Shown one piece after another: positions 1 to 9,374 of a stretch of DNA of 64,000 bases. The position numbers were made by a program, and so were the translations under genes. The notes under the pieces are model-generated. The model did no database searches and was not told the DNA's origin. It saw only the letters and a program-made list of their open reading frames with translations. Every line of letters starts with the position of its first letter. Positions within the stretch are counted from its first letter, which is position 1. Location of the stretch: contig NZ_BCFK01000003.1 of NCBI RefSeq assembly GCF_001417815.1, forward strand, positions 62,001 to 126,000, read 5' to 3'. Source of the DNA: Bifidobacterium aesculapii (GTDB lineage Bacteria > Actinomycetota > Actinomycetes > Actinomycetales > Bifidobacteriaceae).

Positions 1-867
1 ATCTCCACCCTGTTCATCGACCACGCCTACCTCATCATCCTGGCCGTGGCCATGACCCTCCCGATCCTCACCGGCGGCATCGACCTGTCGGTCGGCGCCA
101 TCGTCGCCATCACCGCCGTCATCGGCATCAAGATGGCCAACGCGGGCGTCCCCGCCTTCGTGGTGATGATCGTCATGCTGCTGATCGGCGCCGTCTTCGG
201 CATCCTGGCGGCGGTCCTCATCGAGGAATTCAACATGCAGCCGTTCATCGCGACGCTGTCCACGATGTTCCTCGCCCGTGGTATCGCCTCCATCATCTCC
301 ACCGATTCGCTGACCTTCCCGGACAACAACGACTTCTCCGTGATCGCCAAGAGTATCACGATCATCGACAACCCGAAGCTGAGCCACGATCTCTACTTCA
401 ACCTCGGCGTCGTGATCTCCCTGATCGTCCTGCTGTTCGGCTACATCCTGCTGCACCACACCCGCATCGGCCGCACCATCTACGCCATCGGCGGCTCCCG
501 CTCCTCCGCGGAGCTCATGGGTCTGCCCGTGAAGCGCGCGCAGTTCACGATCTACATCACCTCGGCGACCCTCGCCGCCCTGGCCTCGATCGTGTACATC
601 GCCAACCTCGGCTCCGCCAAGAACACCGTCGGTGTCGGCTGGGAGCTCGACGCCGTCGCCTCCGTGGTCATCGGCGGTACGATCATCACCGGCGGCTTCG
701 GCTACGTCCTCGGCTCCGCCCTCGGCGCCCTGGTCCGCTCCATCATCGACCCGCTGACCTCCGACTTCGGAGTTCCGGCCGAATGGACCACCATCGTGGT
801 CGGCCTGATGATTCTCGCCTTCGTGGTCCTGCAGCGCGTCGTCACCGCTGTCGGCTCGAAGAAATAG
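1..867 (+). CDS. fruG: Sugar ABC transporter permease FruG (5' end cut by window)
   Basis: The reading frame is open from base 1 and ends at TAG 865-867, so the N-terminus lies outside the window. The 288 residues seen are a chain of hydrophobic segments with the BPD_transp_2 signature of ribose/YjfF-type permeases (GGIDLSVGAIVAIT near the left end, then VIGGTIITGGFGYVLGS). The wording matches my memory of bifidobacterial FruG, a membrane subunit of the FruEKFG fructose importer, where it is the last gene of the operon. Placement fits: a long non-coding stretch and a strong terminator follow. It would form half of the inner-membrane channel with FruF, energised by the ATPase FruK. The alternative is a permease for another sugar of the same subfamily; membership in the family itself is secure. 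Confidence 0.85.
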   Translation: MSTLFIDHAYLIILAVAMTLPILTGGIDLSVGAIVAITAVIGIKMANAGVPAFVVMIVMLLIGAVFGILAAVLIEEFNMQPFIATLSTMFLARGIASIISTDSLTFPDNNDFSVIAKSITIIDNPKLSHDLYFNLGVVISLIVLLFGYILLHHTRIGRTIYAIGGSRSSAELMGLPVKRAQFTIYITSATLAALASIVYIANLGSAKNTVGVGWELDAVASVVIGGTIITGGFGYVLGSALGALVRSIIDPLTSDFGVPAEWTTIVVGLMILAFVVLQRVVTAVGSKK

Positions 868-952
868 CGATTGGTGGGGGCGTGGTACTTCCCGCGTCCC
901 CACCGGAATCGGCACCATAACCGAATCTCATAACTGAACACATAACTGAACA

Positions 953-1058
953 GGAAGCCGGTGGAACCAACCGCCGGATGCCCCGCACAGGCATTCCTCC
1001 TCGCCTGGAGACGATGAGCGTCTCCTGCGGGGCGTGACGGCGGGGTCCACCGGCCTCC
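953..1058. repeat. Long nested inverted repeat after fruG
   Basis: Three nested perfect stems can be seen. The outer stem pairs 957-965 (GCCGGTGGA) with 1046-1054, the middle stem pairs 980-987 (GCCCCGCA) with 1026-1033, and the inner stem pairs 1007-1013 (GGAGACG) with 1019-1025. They would fold into one long hairpin about 100 nt long. No open frame of note covers it. It may be an mRNA 3'-end structure, a REP-like element or a small RNA; the sequence alone does not decide. Confidence 0.5.
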
Positions 1059-1094
1059 AACCTCTCCCTTCCTTCTTTTCCTTCCTTTCATCAA

Positions 1095-1139
1095 GGGTGT
1101 GGGGTGTGGCCGAAGCCGGCCGCACCCCACACCCTTTTT
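1095..1139 (+). terminator. Rho-independent terminator downstream of fruG
   Basis: A 17-bp GC-rich stem pairs 1095-1111 with 1118-1134, with a single G.T pair. It is followed at once by five T residues (1135-1139). It is the strongest terminator-like structure near the left end and would end the fru transcript about 230 nt after the stop codon. Confidence 0.8.
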
Positions 1140-1318
1140 GGTGCGTCTTGGCGCCGGTGCTTTCCTCTGAAGCTTTGTGGGTTGATATGTCGCTGGGAGA
1201 AGTACGGTTGGACGATGATGGGCGGGGCGCCCGGGCCTGGCTGACTGACCGTGAGGCAAGGCAAACCTCGCAACGACAATGGAGAACAACGCTGATTTCT
1301 CTGAGGCTTCGCCGGTTG

Positions 1319-1735
1319 GTGTGGAGCGGTATTGCTCCACACGACCATCAACGAATGTCCTGCGGGTCTTGTGTGGCGCAGCGCTGCTCCACATGCCGGG
1401 ACCTGACGTTTGTGTGGAGCGCCGCTGCTCCACGCGTCGGGTTCAGGCGGGTATTCGTGGCCTGTGTGGAGCGGTATTGCTCCACACTTGTGCCTATATT
1501 CGCGTATGCGTCGCGTGTGGAGGGGCCGCTCTCCACACTTCCGTCTCTTCTTCCTTGTTGCGCGTTGTGTGGAGCGGTATTGCTCCACACGGCCCTCGGC
1601 GAATGTCCTGCGGGTCTTGTGTGGCGCAGCGCTGCTCCACATGCCGGGACCTGACGTTTGTGTGGAGCGCCGCTGCTCCACACTTCGGGTCCAGGAGGGT
1701 ACTTGTGGCCTGTGTGGGGCGGGAGCGTTTCCTTG
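1319..1735. repeat. Array of eight to nine 24-bp palindromes at ~50-bp spacing
   Basis: Palindromes of the form GTGTGGAG-N8-CTCCACAC begin near 1319, 1370, 1410, 1462, 1513, 1567, 1618 and 1658, with a degraded ninth near 1710. The arms are near-constant while the centre varies (GGTATT, GCAGCGCTG, GCCGCTG, GGGCCG), and start-to-start spacing is 40-54 bp. Bases 1319-1470 and 1567-1718 are near copies, so the array grew partly by a ~250-bp-offset duplication. Open frames over it are by-products of the repeat. There are no cas genes, and the intervening sequences are themselves repeated, so this is not a CRISPR. Confidence 0.8.
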
Positions 1736-1856
1736 GCCGGGAGAGATCGGTCTCAACGGATCGAGGACGAATCACCCTGTCCCCCCTCGACCTGTTCCTC
1801 GACATTGGGGGATCGTTTCCAAGCGGACGGGCGCGGCTCTCATTCCCCGCCGACCC

Positions 1857-2148
1857 TTCCTCCCTCAACTGAGGGCAACCGGTTTCACCGGGTTGTGTGC
1901 GGAAAATCGTCCTCCCTCAACCGCGCAGAGGGCGGTTTCGGGGTTGAGGGAGGAACCCCGTTCCGCCCTCAACCCGGATTCCGGCCGGATCCTGGTTGAG
2001 GGCGGAATCCCCGCCAAGCAAGGATCACGCTCAATCGTTGGAAAATGGCGGTTTTGACGATGCCACGCCGAATATGCCACGTCGGCCCCGTGGGCCGGGT
2101 TCCTCCCTCAACCCGTAAAGTCAGCCTGCCGCAGTTGAGGGAGGAACC
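1857..2148. repeat. Second hairpin family with covarying stems
   Basis: Three hairpins share a stem built on CCTCCCTCAAC / GTTGAGGGAGG. Arms are 1910-1922 with 1942-1954, 1961-1974 with 1994-2007, and 2098-2112 with 2134-2148, with loops of about 20 nt. The middle hairpin has CCGCCC on the left arm and GGGCGG on the right, a compensated change. Half-copies occur near 1857-1870 and, much decayed, near 2265-2330. The rest of 2149-2514 shows no gene I can support. Confidence 0.7.
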
Positions 2149-2514
2149 AATCTCCGTCAATCAACGCAGGACCCGTAGCCAAGTCTCAGGACATGCATCA
2201 GCCATCCACCCGGCTGGACGGGGCTCCTGTCCTCTTGAAATAGTGGTTTCATCAGGTTGGATGCGGCTCTCTTCCATCCCTTTCCCTCACCAAACTTCGG
2301 GCAATCGGTTCATTGGATTGGGGGGAGGAAGGATCTCCGTCGATTCGTGCTGATCATATCCATGTCTCAGACATGCATCAGTTACTCATGAGGACCTGAC
2401 GGTGGTTCTTTCGCCTTATGCACTCCTGGGAAAGCTGATTCATCGGGTCGTGTGTTTGTGTTCAGGCTCTTCCTTTGTACGCGTGCGGCAGATTCGCCGC
2501 GATATGTACGGCCG

Positions 2515-4008
2515 CTATCGCCGTTTCGCACAGATGCGGAACGCGGCGGCGAGACTCGACCATCCGACCACGCAGATCACGACCATCGTAGCGAACACCC
2601 ACTGCCCGCCCACGGCCGTCGCATGCATGAACGCGGGGGAGCCCTCCGAGCCGTGCCCGGCCTGGGCGACGGCGAGAATCGTCGAGAACAGCGCGGTGCC
2701 CGCCGCGCCGCCGAACTGGAGGGCCGTGTTGAAGATCGCATTGCCGTCGGGGGCGAAGCGGGGCGGAATCGCGCTCAGCGCACTCGTCATCACGTTCGCG
2801 TTGCCGAGCGCGTAGAAGAACCCGAAGATGAAATAGAACCCGGCGAGCATCGCGGGGGTGAGACGAAGCGCGAAGGCGAACAGCAGCACCGGGCCGAGCG
2901 TGGCGATGCCGAAAGGCACCAGAATCGGCTTCACCGCACCTAAACGGTCGTACAGCCAACCGCCGAGCGGCGCGCAGGCGGCGCCCACGAGCGCGCCCGG
3001 CAGCACCAGGGCGCCGGCGAGGAACGCGTTCGCGCCCAAGCCCAGCTGCGCCACGTTCGTGATCACGTAGCCGAAGCCGATGGCCACGATCGGCATGAGC
3101 AGATAGGCGACAAGATGCAGCAGCACCACCGGGTCGCGCAGCACGCCCAACCGCAGCAGCGGTGAGAACGCGCGCTTGGACAGCATGCAGAACGCCGCCA
3201 GCGAGGCGAGACCCACGACGACGCTCGCCACGGCGACGATCGCGGCGCGTGTCGCCGGCACACCGGCGACGGCATTGCTGACGGCAACGCCCGCCTGATT
3301 GAGTCCAAGCACCATGCCGACGAGCGCGATGACGATCGTGCCGACCTGCAACGGGTCGAGATAGGCCGCCTCGGTGGGGGACTTCTGCTCGATGCACTTC
3401 AGGCCGATTGCACAGGCGATGAGCATCAGCGGGATCGCGATGACGAAGATCGCACGCCACGGCAGCACCGTCGTGATCGCGCCGCCGACCGTCGGGCCGA
3501 TGGCGGGCGCGACGGTGATGACGAGCGATCCGACGCCCATGAGACGCCCGATCTTCGAGCGCGGCGACTGTTCGAGGATGATGTTCATCATCAGCGGTGT
3601 CGCCACGCCCGATCCGACGCCTTGGATGATGCGCGCGACGATGAGCCACGGGAACGCGTTCGCGACGATCATGATTACCGAGCCGGCGAGCGCGAGCACG
3701 ACGGCCGCGACGAACACCGTCTTGAGACGGAAACGCCGCTTGAGGAACGACGACATCGGCATCGTCGCCGCCACGGTGAGCAGGTAGATGGTGGTGATCC
3801 ATTGGACGGTGGCCGTGTCGACGTGGAACTCGCGCATGAGCTGCGGGAAGAGCACCGTCATCACGGTTTCCGTGAGGATGCCGATGAAGGCGAGCGATCC
3901 GGTCGCGATGATCGCGCCGATCAGCCTGCCGGGGATGCGCTCGTCGGCCGCGACCGCCGAGTCCGTCTGGTTCGTCTTGTTCGTCGTCGTAGTCGTCTCG
4001 TTCGTCAT
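2515..4008 (-). CDS. MFS drug exporter, DHA2 (EmrB/QacA) family
   Basis: The 497-residue protein has a short polar, Thr/Asn-rich N-terminus (about residues 1-27) and then a run of hydrophobic segments consistent with 14 membrane helices. Early in the protein stands a typical first-helix region with FPQLMREFHV. The motif around GVGSGVATPLMMNIILEQ and the following MGVGSLVITVAPAIGPTVGG is the antiporter motif region of DHA2 exporters. It should use the proton gradient to export small, often toxic or amphipathic, molecules; the substrate cannot be read from sequence. It lies 16 nt downstream of yhbY on the same strand and may be co-transcribed. No regulator of the TetR or MarR type lies beside it. 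Confidence 0.85.
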   Translation of the reverse strand: MTNETTTTTNKTNQTDSAVAADERIPGRLIGAIIATGSLAFIGILTETVMTVLFPQLMREFHVDTATVQWITTIYLLTVAATMPMSSFLKRRFRLKTVFVAAVVLALAGSVIMIVANAFPWLIVARIIQGVGSGVATPLMMNIILEQSPRSKIGRLMGVGSLVITVAPAIGPTVGGAITTVLPWRAIFVIAIPLMLIACAIGLKCIEQKSPTEAAYLDPLQVGTIVIALVGMVLGLNQAGVAVSNAVAGVPATRAAIVAVASVVVGLASLAAFCMLSKRAFSPLLRLGVLRDPVVLLHLVAYLLMPIVAIGFGYVITNVAQLGLGANAFLAGALVLPGALVGAACAPLGGWLYDRLGAVKPILVPFGIATLGPVLLFAFALRLTPAMLAGFYFIFGFFYALGNANVMTSALSAIPPRFAPDGNAIFNTALQFGGAAGTALFSTILAVAQAGHGSEGSPAFMHATAVGGQWVFATMVVICVVGWSSLAAAFRICAKRR

Positions 4009-4024
4009 ATGGCGCCCGTCGTTC

Positions 4025-4330
4025 TTATTCGCGCACGAGACGGATGTGCTCGATGTCTCGGCGCTTGGAGGCGCGGTAGAGCGTGAACCGGTTGCCGATG
4101 GTCTGCACGACTTCGGCGCCCAGCTGGCCGGCGAGGTTCTCCGAGGCTTCCTTCGCGGTCAGTCCGGAGCCGTCCTGGACGCTGAACTTGACGAGTTCGC
4201 GGTTCTCGAGGGTTTCGCTCGACTGCTTGACGAGCGCGTCGGTCACGTCGTTCTTGCCGATGTTGATGAGCGGCTTGAGCGTGTTCGCCATGCCGCGCAG
4301 CTGCTTGATCTGCTTCTTGGTCAATGCCAT
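4025..4330 (-). CDS. yhbY: YhbY-type (CRS1-YhbY) ribosome-assembly RNA-binding protein
   Basis: The 101-residue protein begins MALTKKQIKQLRGMANTLKP and contains the family's INIGKNDVTDALVKQ segment and a late GNRFTLYRAS stretch. This is the whole CRM (CRS1-YhbY) fold, which resembles the C-terminal domain of IF3 and includes the GxxG-like RNA-binding loop. In E. coli YhbY associates with the pre-50S subunit. It lies between hrpA and the MFS gene, 97 nt downstream of the hrpA stop, so an RNA-related pairing with HrpA is plausible but unproven. Length is as expected for a single-domain member. Confidence 0.9.
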   Translation of the reverse strand: MALTKKQIKQLRGMANTLKPLINIGKNDVTDALVKQSSETLENRELVKFSVQDGSGLTAKEASENLAGQLGAEVVQTIGNRFTLYRASKRRDIEHIRLVRE

Positions 4331-4427
4331 TGTTCCGTCCTTGCTGGTCGTATGTGATCGTAATTTCGTTGAGCCGGTGGGTATTGTACCGGATGGGGTG
4401 GGGCGGTGCGGCCCGCCCCGGCGCGGC

Positions 4428-7400
4428 TCAGGCGAGCGCCTTGCGGATGCGGTTGATGCTGGCGGGGCGCGGGGTGCCGAGTTCCTGCGCCCACAGGCTC
4501 ACGTAGAACTCCTCCAGCAGCCAGCGTGCCGCCTGCGCCTTGCGGTCGAGCTCCTCGTGGCGCGGTCCGGCCGGTTCGGCCTTGGCCTGGGCGAGCGCCT
4601 TGTCGACGAGCTGTTTCGCCTCGTCCGCCTCCCACGCCCAACGCACGTCCCTGTTGCGATCCGTCTTCGCCTTGGCGAGACGCAGCAGGTCGGCGTGCAG
4701 GTAGCGTTCGATGGATTTGAGCGAGGCCGGGGGAGCGGCGCCGATGAATCCGGGGAACACGAGGGTGGCGATGTGCGCGCGGATAGACTGGAGCACGGAC
4801 AGCATCGGCAGGTCGGCCTTGCCGGAGACCGCCCGGTCCACTTCCGCGTAGCGTTTGAGGATCGCGATCACGTCGCGCGCGACCTGGTAGACGGTGTCCT
4901 CGAACACTTCGCGCACGTCGAGCACGGCGTTCGCCAGCGCGTCGTCGTCCGGCAGACGGTCCACGTCGGGCAGGAGCCGTTTGACGGCCGCCAGCTGGAG
5001 GTCGTCGGCGAGCGCTTTCGTGGTCTTGTAGGGGGCCGAGGCGAGCATGAGCGCCTCCGTGCCGAGCCAGCGCGACGAAATGCGCTCGTCGGGCAGGCGC
5101 AGTGCGTCGAGCGCGCCGTGCCACAGCATTGACGCGCGCGATTCGGTGGTCGCGCCGGCCTTGTGCAGCAGGTTCGCCTGTTCGACGAGCCTGCCGCGGT
5201 CCGCCGCCTCGTCGGCCTTCCTGCGCACGGCCTTGCGGGCGGAGGCTTTCGCCTCTTCGGCGAATCGGATCTGCAGCGCCTTGAGGTCCTTGCCCTGCCC
5301 GAGCGTTTTGACCGCGCCCCGCGCGCGCCGGCGCCCGGGTTTGGCCCCGTCGAGCGTCTGTTCGACGGCGAACGTCACGCGCAGGTACGGCGAGAGCCGG
5401 TCGACGAGTTCCGGGCCGAGCACCTGGGGGTGGATCTGCGCGCCGACCGTGGCGATCGCCGCTTTGGTGAACACGTGGGCGAGGTCGGGCCATGCCGTGC
5501 CACCCGTCGCGGCGGTCGCGTCGTCGTCCGTGCCGTCCGGCGGCAGGTTCGGTTTGCCGCGCGTGCCGGAGCCCGGCAGGTCGGGGTAGTGTGCGTCGAT
5601 CCACGTGCGGATCTTGCGCGTGGCGTCCGGCGCGGGCACGAACTGCACGCGCAGTTTCTTCGGCAGCGCCTTGATCATCGCGAGGATGAGCTCGTCGAGC
5701 AGGCCGGGCACGTTCCACGTGAACTGTTCCGGGGTGACGCGCGAGAGCGCCTTCAACGGCACGTGCACGGTCACGCCGTCGAGCGGGTCGGCCGGATCGT
5801 ACACGTAGCTCAGCCGCAGATCGATGGGCTGCCCGTCCGTGCCTAACGTATGCCAGTGGTCCGGATAGTCGTCGAGGCTCACCGATTCCGCCGACTGGAG
5901 GCGTTCCACCTTGCTCGGGTCGAAGTCGAGCAGCGTCGGGTCGTCGTCGTGCACGCCCTTCCACCATTTCGCGAGCGCGGCGACGCTCGTCACGTCGTGC
6001 GGGATGCGCGCGTTGTAGAAGTCGAACAGGTCCTCGTCGGACACGGTCTGCGCGACGTGGCGCGTGCGGTTCGCGTCGTCGGCCGCCTCCTCGAGCGTCT
6101 TGAGGTTGTTCGCGACGAACCCGTCGTAGCCGAACCGCTGCTGGATGTCGCCTTCCACGAGTCCCTGGCGCAGCAGGAAGTCGCGCGCCTCCATCGGGTT
6201 GATGCGACCCCACTGCACGGTGCGGTCCTGCACGATCGGCAGTCCGTACAGCAGCACGCGCGCCGTGGCGACGGCCGAGCCGCGCGAACCGGACCAGTGC
6301 GGTTCGGCGTACGTGGTGCGGGTGAGCGCGCCGGCCAGCGGCTCCGCCCACGCCGGGTCGATCGCGGCGGAGTAGCGCGCCCACAGGCGCGACGTCTCCA
6401 CGAGTTCGGTCGACATCACCCAGCTCGGCGTGGCCTTGGCGACGGCCGAGGCGGGGAACAGGGCGAAATGGGTGCCGCGCGCGCCCAGATAGTCGTTCTT
6501 CGACATCTTCTGCGCGCGCTTCAACGCGCGTGCCCGCGCTGCACCCTTGAGATGCGCGTAGTCGGACGCCTTCGGTTCGCGCACGACCTGCATGCCCATC
6601 ATCGACAGCAGGCCGGCGAGCATCGACTTGTGGATGCCTTCCGCGTCCCACGAGCAGCACAGGGCGTGCGCCGCCTGCTGGTTGATCGGCAGCTGGCGTA
6701 TCTCGAGCCCGGCGCGCGAGGCGGGGAGCGGTTCGCCCACCTTGAACTTCATCTCACGGCACATCTGCTTGAGCTGGGAGACCAGATCCTTCCACTGGCG
6801 CATGCGCAGCCAGCTGAAGTATTCGGTCTTGCAGATGCGCCGAAGGGCGTTGTTGCTCGGCTCGCCGTCCGCCTGGAAGACACGGTCCCAGATGTTGAGC
6901 GCCGTGAGGAAGTCGGAGGTGGGGTCGGCGTAGCGGTTGTGGATGCGGTCGGCCTCCTCGCGCTTGTCGTCCGGGCGTTCGCGCGGGTCCTGCAGGCTCA
7001 GGAACGCGACCACGACGAGCACCGCCGCCAGCGTGTTGGGCGTGGTCGCGTTCGCCGCCTCGATGACCATGCGCCCCAGACGCACGTCGATGGGGATGCG
7101 CGCCAGCTGGCGGCCGATGTGCGTGAGCGTCACCTCGCCGCGTTTGCGCGCCACCGCCTTGAGTTCGGTGAGTTCGTTGAAGCCGTCGGAGACGGCCTTC
7201 ACGTCCGGCGGGTCGATGAACCCGAAGCCGGTCACGTCGTCGGCGGTGCGCGCCACGCCCACGGACAGCATGTGCAGCACCACCGCGCCCAGCGACGTGC
7301 GCAGGATCTCCGGCTCCGTGAACCGCGGCCGCGTCTCGAAATCCTCGCGCGAATACAGGCGGATCGCGATGCCGTCCGCCACACGGCCGCAACGGCCAGA

Positions 7401-8576
7401 ACGCTGGTTCGCGCTCGCCTGGCTGATCGGCTCGATGGGCAGACGCTGCACCTTCGCCGTCTTCGAATAGCGCGAGATGCGCGCCGTGCCCGGGTCGACC
7501 ACGTAGCGGATGCCCGGCACCGTCAGCGACGTCTCCGCCACGTTCGTCGCGATGACGATGCGCTGGTGCGAGTGCGCCTCGAACACCTTGTGCTGGTCCG
7601 CGGCGGACAGCCTCGCGAACAGCGGCATGATCTCGATGGCGTCCGCGCGGCGCATGTCGTCGGCGCGCGGCCCGTAATGGTGGCGCAGCGCCGCCTCGAA
7701 CTCGTGGATGTCGCGCTCGCCGGAGGCGAACACGAGGATGTCGCGCGGGCCGCGCTCATGCGAGGAGTGGATGACCAGTTCGGCGCAGGCGCGCGCCACG
7801 GCCGTCGGCATGTCGGTGATGCCCTCGTCCTCGTACGGGGCGTTGCCGCGCCCGCCCGCGGCGCGCGAGCCGTCGTCGGCGACCGCGTTCGCCAGATCGT
7901 CGTAGCCGGCGTCGCCGGGCCTCGCGCCCGTCGCGAACCCGGGCACCTCGCGCATGAGCGCGGGGGCCGTGCCGAGCGGCTCGTAGACGACCTGCACCGG
8001 GTAGGTGCGTCCGGACACCTCGATGACCGGCACCTTCTCGTGCAGCGCCTGTTCGAAGTGATGCTGGAACTTCTCCGAATCGATGGTCGCGGAGGTGATG
8101 ACGAGCTTCAGGTCGCGGCGTTTCGGCAGCAGCGCCGTCAGATAGCCGAGGAGGAAGTCGATGTTGAGGCTGCGTTCGTGCGCCTCGTCGATGATGATGG
8201 TGTCGTAGCGGCTCAGCTGCGGGTCGCGCTGGATCTGCGCGAGCAGGATGCCGTCCGTCACGACGCGCAGGCGCGTGTTCGGCGAGCTCTCGTCGGTGAA
8301 GCGCACCTGATAGCCGATCTCATCGCCTAGACGCACGCCCATCTCCGATGCGATGCGTTCGGCGACCGTGCGCGCGGCGATGCGCCGCGGCTGGGTGTGC
8401 ACGATCTGCCTGCCGTGCGTGCCGCGGCCGAGCTCCAGCAGGATCTTCGGCAGCTGTGTCGTCTTGCCGGAACCCGTCTGCCCGGAGACGATCACCACCT
8501 GCGACGAACGCACGGCCCGCGCGATGTCGTCGCGCGCCGCCGAAACCGGCAGTTCGGATGGATACTCGAAACGCAT
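4428..8576 (-). CDS. hrpA: DEAH-box ATP-dependent RNA helicase HrpA
   Basis: At 1382 residues the protein has the usual length of bacterial HrpA. Motif I is GQTGSGKTTQLPK near residues 33-45, motif II is IIIDEAHERS, and motif III SAT follows. Motif VI is QRSGRCGR. These are followed by the HA2 and OB regions of DEAH helicases and a long C-terminal domain typical of HrpA (DUF3418). An insertion of about 50 residues rich in Gly, Ala and Asp (around GDAGYDDLANAVADDGSR) interrupts the helicase core between motifs III and IV. HrpA-type proteins unwind mRNA structure and in E. coli rescue stalled or collided ribosomes. The gene runs away from hflX and the methyltransferase gene. Confidence 0.95.
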   Translation of the reverse strand: MRFEYPSELPVSAARDDIARAVRSSQVVIVSGQTGSGKTTQLPKILLELGRGTHGRQIVHTQPRRIAARTVAERIASEMGVRLGDEIGYQVRFTDESSPNTRLRVVTDGILLAQIQRDPQLSRYDTIIIDEAHERSLNIDFLLGYLTALLPKRRDLKLVITSATIDSEKFQHHFEQALHEKVPVIEVSGRTYPVQVVYEPLGTAPALMREVPGFATGARPGDAGYDDLANAVADDGSRAAGGRGNAPYEDEGITDMPTAVARACAELVIHSSHERGPRDILVFASGERDIHEFEAALRHHYGPRADDMRRADAIEIMPLFARLSAADQHKVFEAHSHQRIVIATNVAETSLTVPGIRYVVDPGTARISRYSKTAKVQRLPIEPISQASANQRSGRCGRVADGIAIRLYSREDFETRPRFTEPEILRTSLGAVVLHMLSVGVARTADDVTGFGFIDPPDVKAVSDGFNELTELKAVARKRGEVTLTHIGRQLARIPIDVRLGRMVIEAANATTPNTLAAVLVVVAFLSLQDPRERPDDKREEADRIHNRYADPTSDFLTALNIWDRVFQADGEPSNNALRRICKTEYFSWLRMRQWKDLVSQLKQMCREMKFKVGEPLPASRAGLEIRQLPINQQAAHALCCSWDAEGIHKSMLAGLLSMMGMQVVREPKASDYAHLKGAARARALKRAQKMSKNDYLGARGTHFALFPASAVAKATPSWVMSTELVETSRLWARYSAAIDPAWAEPLAGALTRTTYAEPHWSGSRGSAVATARVLLYGLPIVQDRTVQWGRINPMEARDFLLRQGLVEGDIQQRFGYDGFVANNLKTLEEAADDANRTRHVAQTVSDEDLFDFYNARIPHDVTSVAALAKWWKGVHDDDPTLLDFDPSKVERLQSAESVSLDDYPDHWHTLGTDGQPIDLRLSYVYDPADPLDGVTVHVPLKALSRVTPEQFTWNVPGLLDELILAMIKALPKKLRVQFVPAPDATRKIRTWIDAHYPDLPGSGTRGKPNLPPDGTDDDATAATGGTAWPDLAHVFTKAAIATVGAQIHPQVLGPELVDRLSPYLRVTFAVEQTLDGAKPGRRRARGAVKTLGQGKDLKALQIRFAEEAKASARKAVRRKADEAADRGRLVEQANLLHKAGATTESRASMLWHGALDALRLPDERISSRWLGTEALMLASAPYKTTKALADDLQLAAVKRLLPDVDRLPDDDALANAVLDVREVFEDTVYQVARDVIAILKRYAEVDRAVSGKADLPMLSVLQSIRAHIATLVFPGFIGAAPPASLKSIERYLHADLLRLAKAKTDRNRDVRWAWEADEAKQLVDKALAQAKAEPAGPRHEELDRKAQAARWLLEEFYVSLWAQELGTPRPASINRIRKALA

Positions 8577-8632
8577 TGACCCGTCTTCCCGCCCCTGGCC
8601 GGGGCCCCGAGGCGGGAGTGAGCCTTGCCCGC

Positions 8633-9289
8633 CTATCGTTGGTTACGCAAAACCTCTATGATACGGAATCCCTTGGAACTGGCGTATTTGCCGACCGCGT
8701 AACCGTCGCCGAGCGCGTCCGCGAGCCACGGGATCAGCGAATCCGAACCGAGGTTGCGCTGCACCACGAGGTACGCGGCTCCGCCCTCCTTCAGGCGAGG
8801 CAGCCATGCCATGAGCAGCGTGTGCAGCGCCTCCTTGCCGATGCGGATCGGCGGGTTCGACCAGATCGCGTCGAACATCACGTCGTCGCCCAATGCCTCG
8901 CACGTCGCGGAAGGCTGCACGGCGAGCGGCGCGCCGGCGGCATCCGTCGCCGTCACGTGCACGTTGCCGAGCCCGTTGCGGCGCGCGTTCGCGGCCGTCA
9001 GGTCCAGCGCGCGCTCGTTGACGTCGACCGCCCACACCCGCGCGTCGGGCGAGGCCTTCGCCAGCGCCAGCGCGACCGGACCCCAGCCGCAGCCCAGGTC
9101 GAGCAGGTCGCCTTCGGCCGGCGGTTCCGGCGCGCGACGCAGCAGCACCGAGGTGCCGAGGTCGACGCGCGAGCCGGAGAACACCCCGTTCGAGGTCTCC
9201 ACGTCCATCGCGTTGTCGCGCAATGTGACGTGCATCGTGCGCCGCACGTCCTTGGACGAGGGTTCTGCGGAGAAATACTGTTCGGCCAT
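8633..9289 (-). CDS. RsmC/RlmG-like class I SAM-dependent methyltransferase
   Basis: The 218-residue protein carries the SAM-binding motif I LDLGCGWGPVALALA about halfway along and the catalytic motif SNPPIRIGKEALH, the NPP(F/Y/I) signature of N2-guanine methyltransferases acting on rRNA (MTS family). It lacks the N-terminal half found in E. coli RsmC, so it is a short one-domain version as is common in Gram-positive bacteria. The likely substrate is a guanine in 16S rRNA (position 1207 in E. coli numbering), by analogy only. It is 56 nt upstream of hrpA on the same strand and divergent from hflX. Its target is uncertain, so no symbol is given. Confidence 0.85.
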   Translation of the reverse strand: MAEQYFSAEPSSKDVRRTMHVTLRDNAMDVETSNGVFSGSRVDLGTSVLLRRAPEPPAEGDLLDLGCGWGPVALALAKASPDARVWAVDVNERALDLTAANARRNGLGNVHVTATDAAGAPLAVQPSATCEALGDDVMFDAIWSNPPIRIGKEALHTLLMAWLPRLKEGGAAYLVVQRNLGSDSLIPWLADALGDGYAVGKYASSKGFRIIEVLRNQR

Positions 9290-9374
9290 CGTTCATACTC
9301 CTTGCGTCGCCGGCCATGTCACCTCAATGATGATAATAAGGCATAAGTGAATCAGGGAATCCGACGAGGACGAG

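Noticed and set aside
1319-1735. CRISPR array
   Set aside because: The repeats are perfect-type palindromes with variable centres, the spacers are short (about 16-30 bp) and are themselves duplicated, and there are no cas genes in the window.
1091-1756. Overlapping frames of 190-240 codons on both strands after fruG
   Set aside because: They are built from the hairpin array (repeated VWSGIAPH / CGAVLLHT on the plus strand), have no ribosome sites and no family motif.
5850-8330. 826-codon plus-strand frame
   Set aside because: Antisense shadow of hrpA with no domain of its own.
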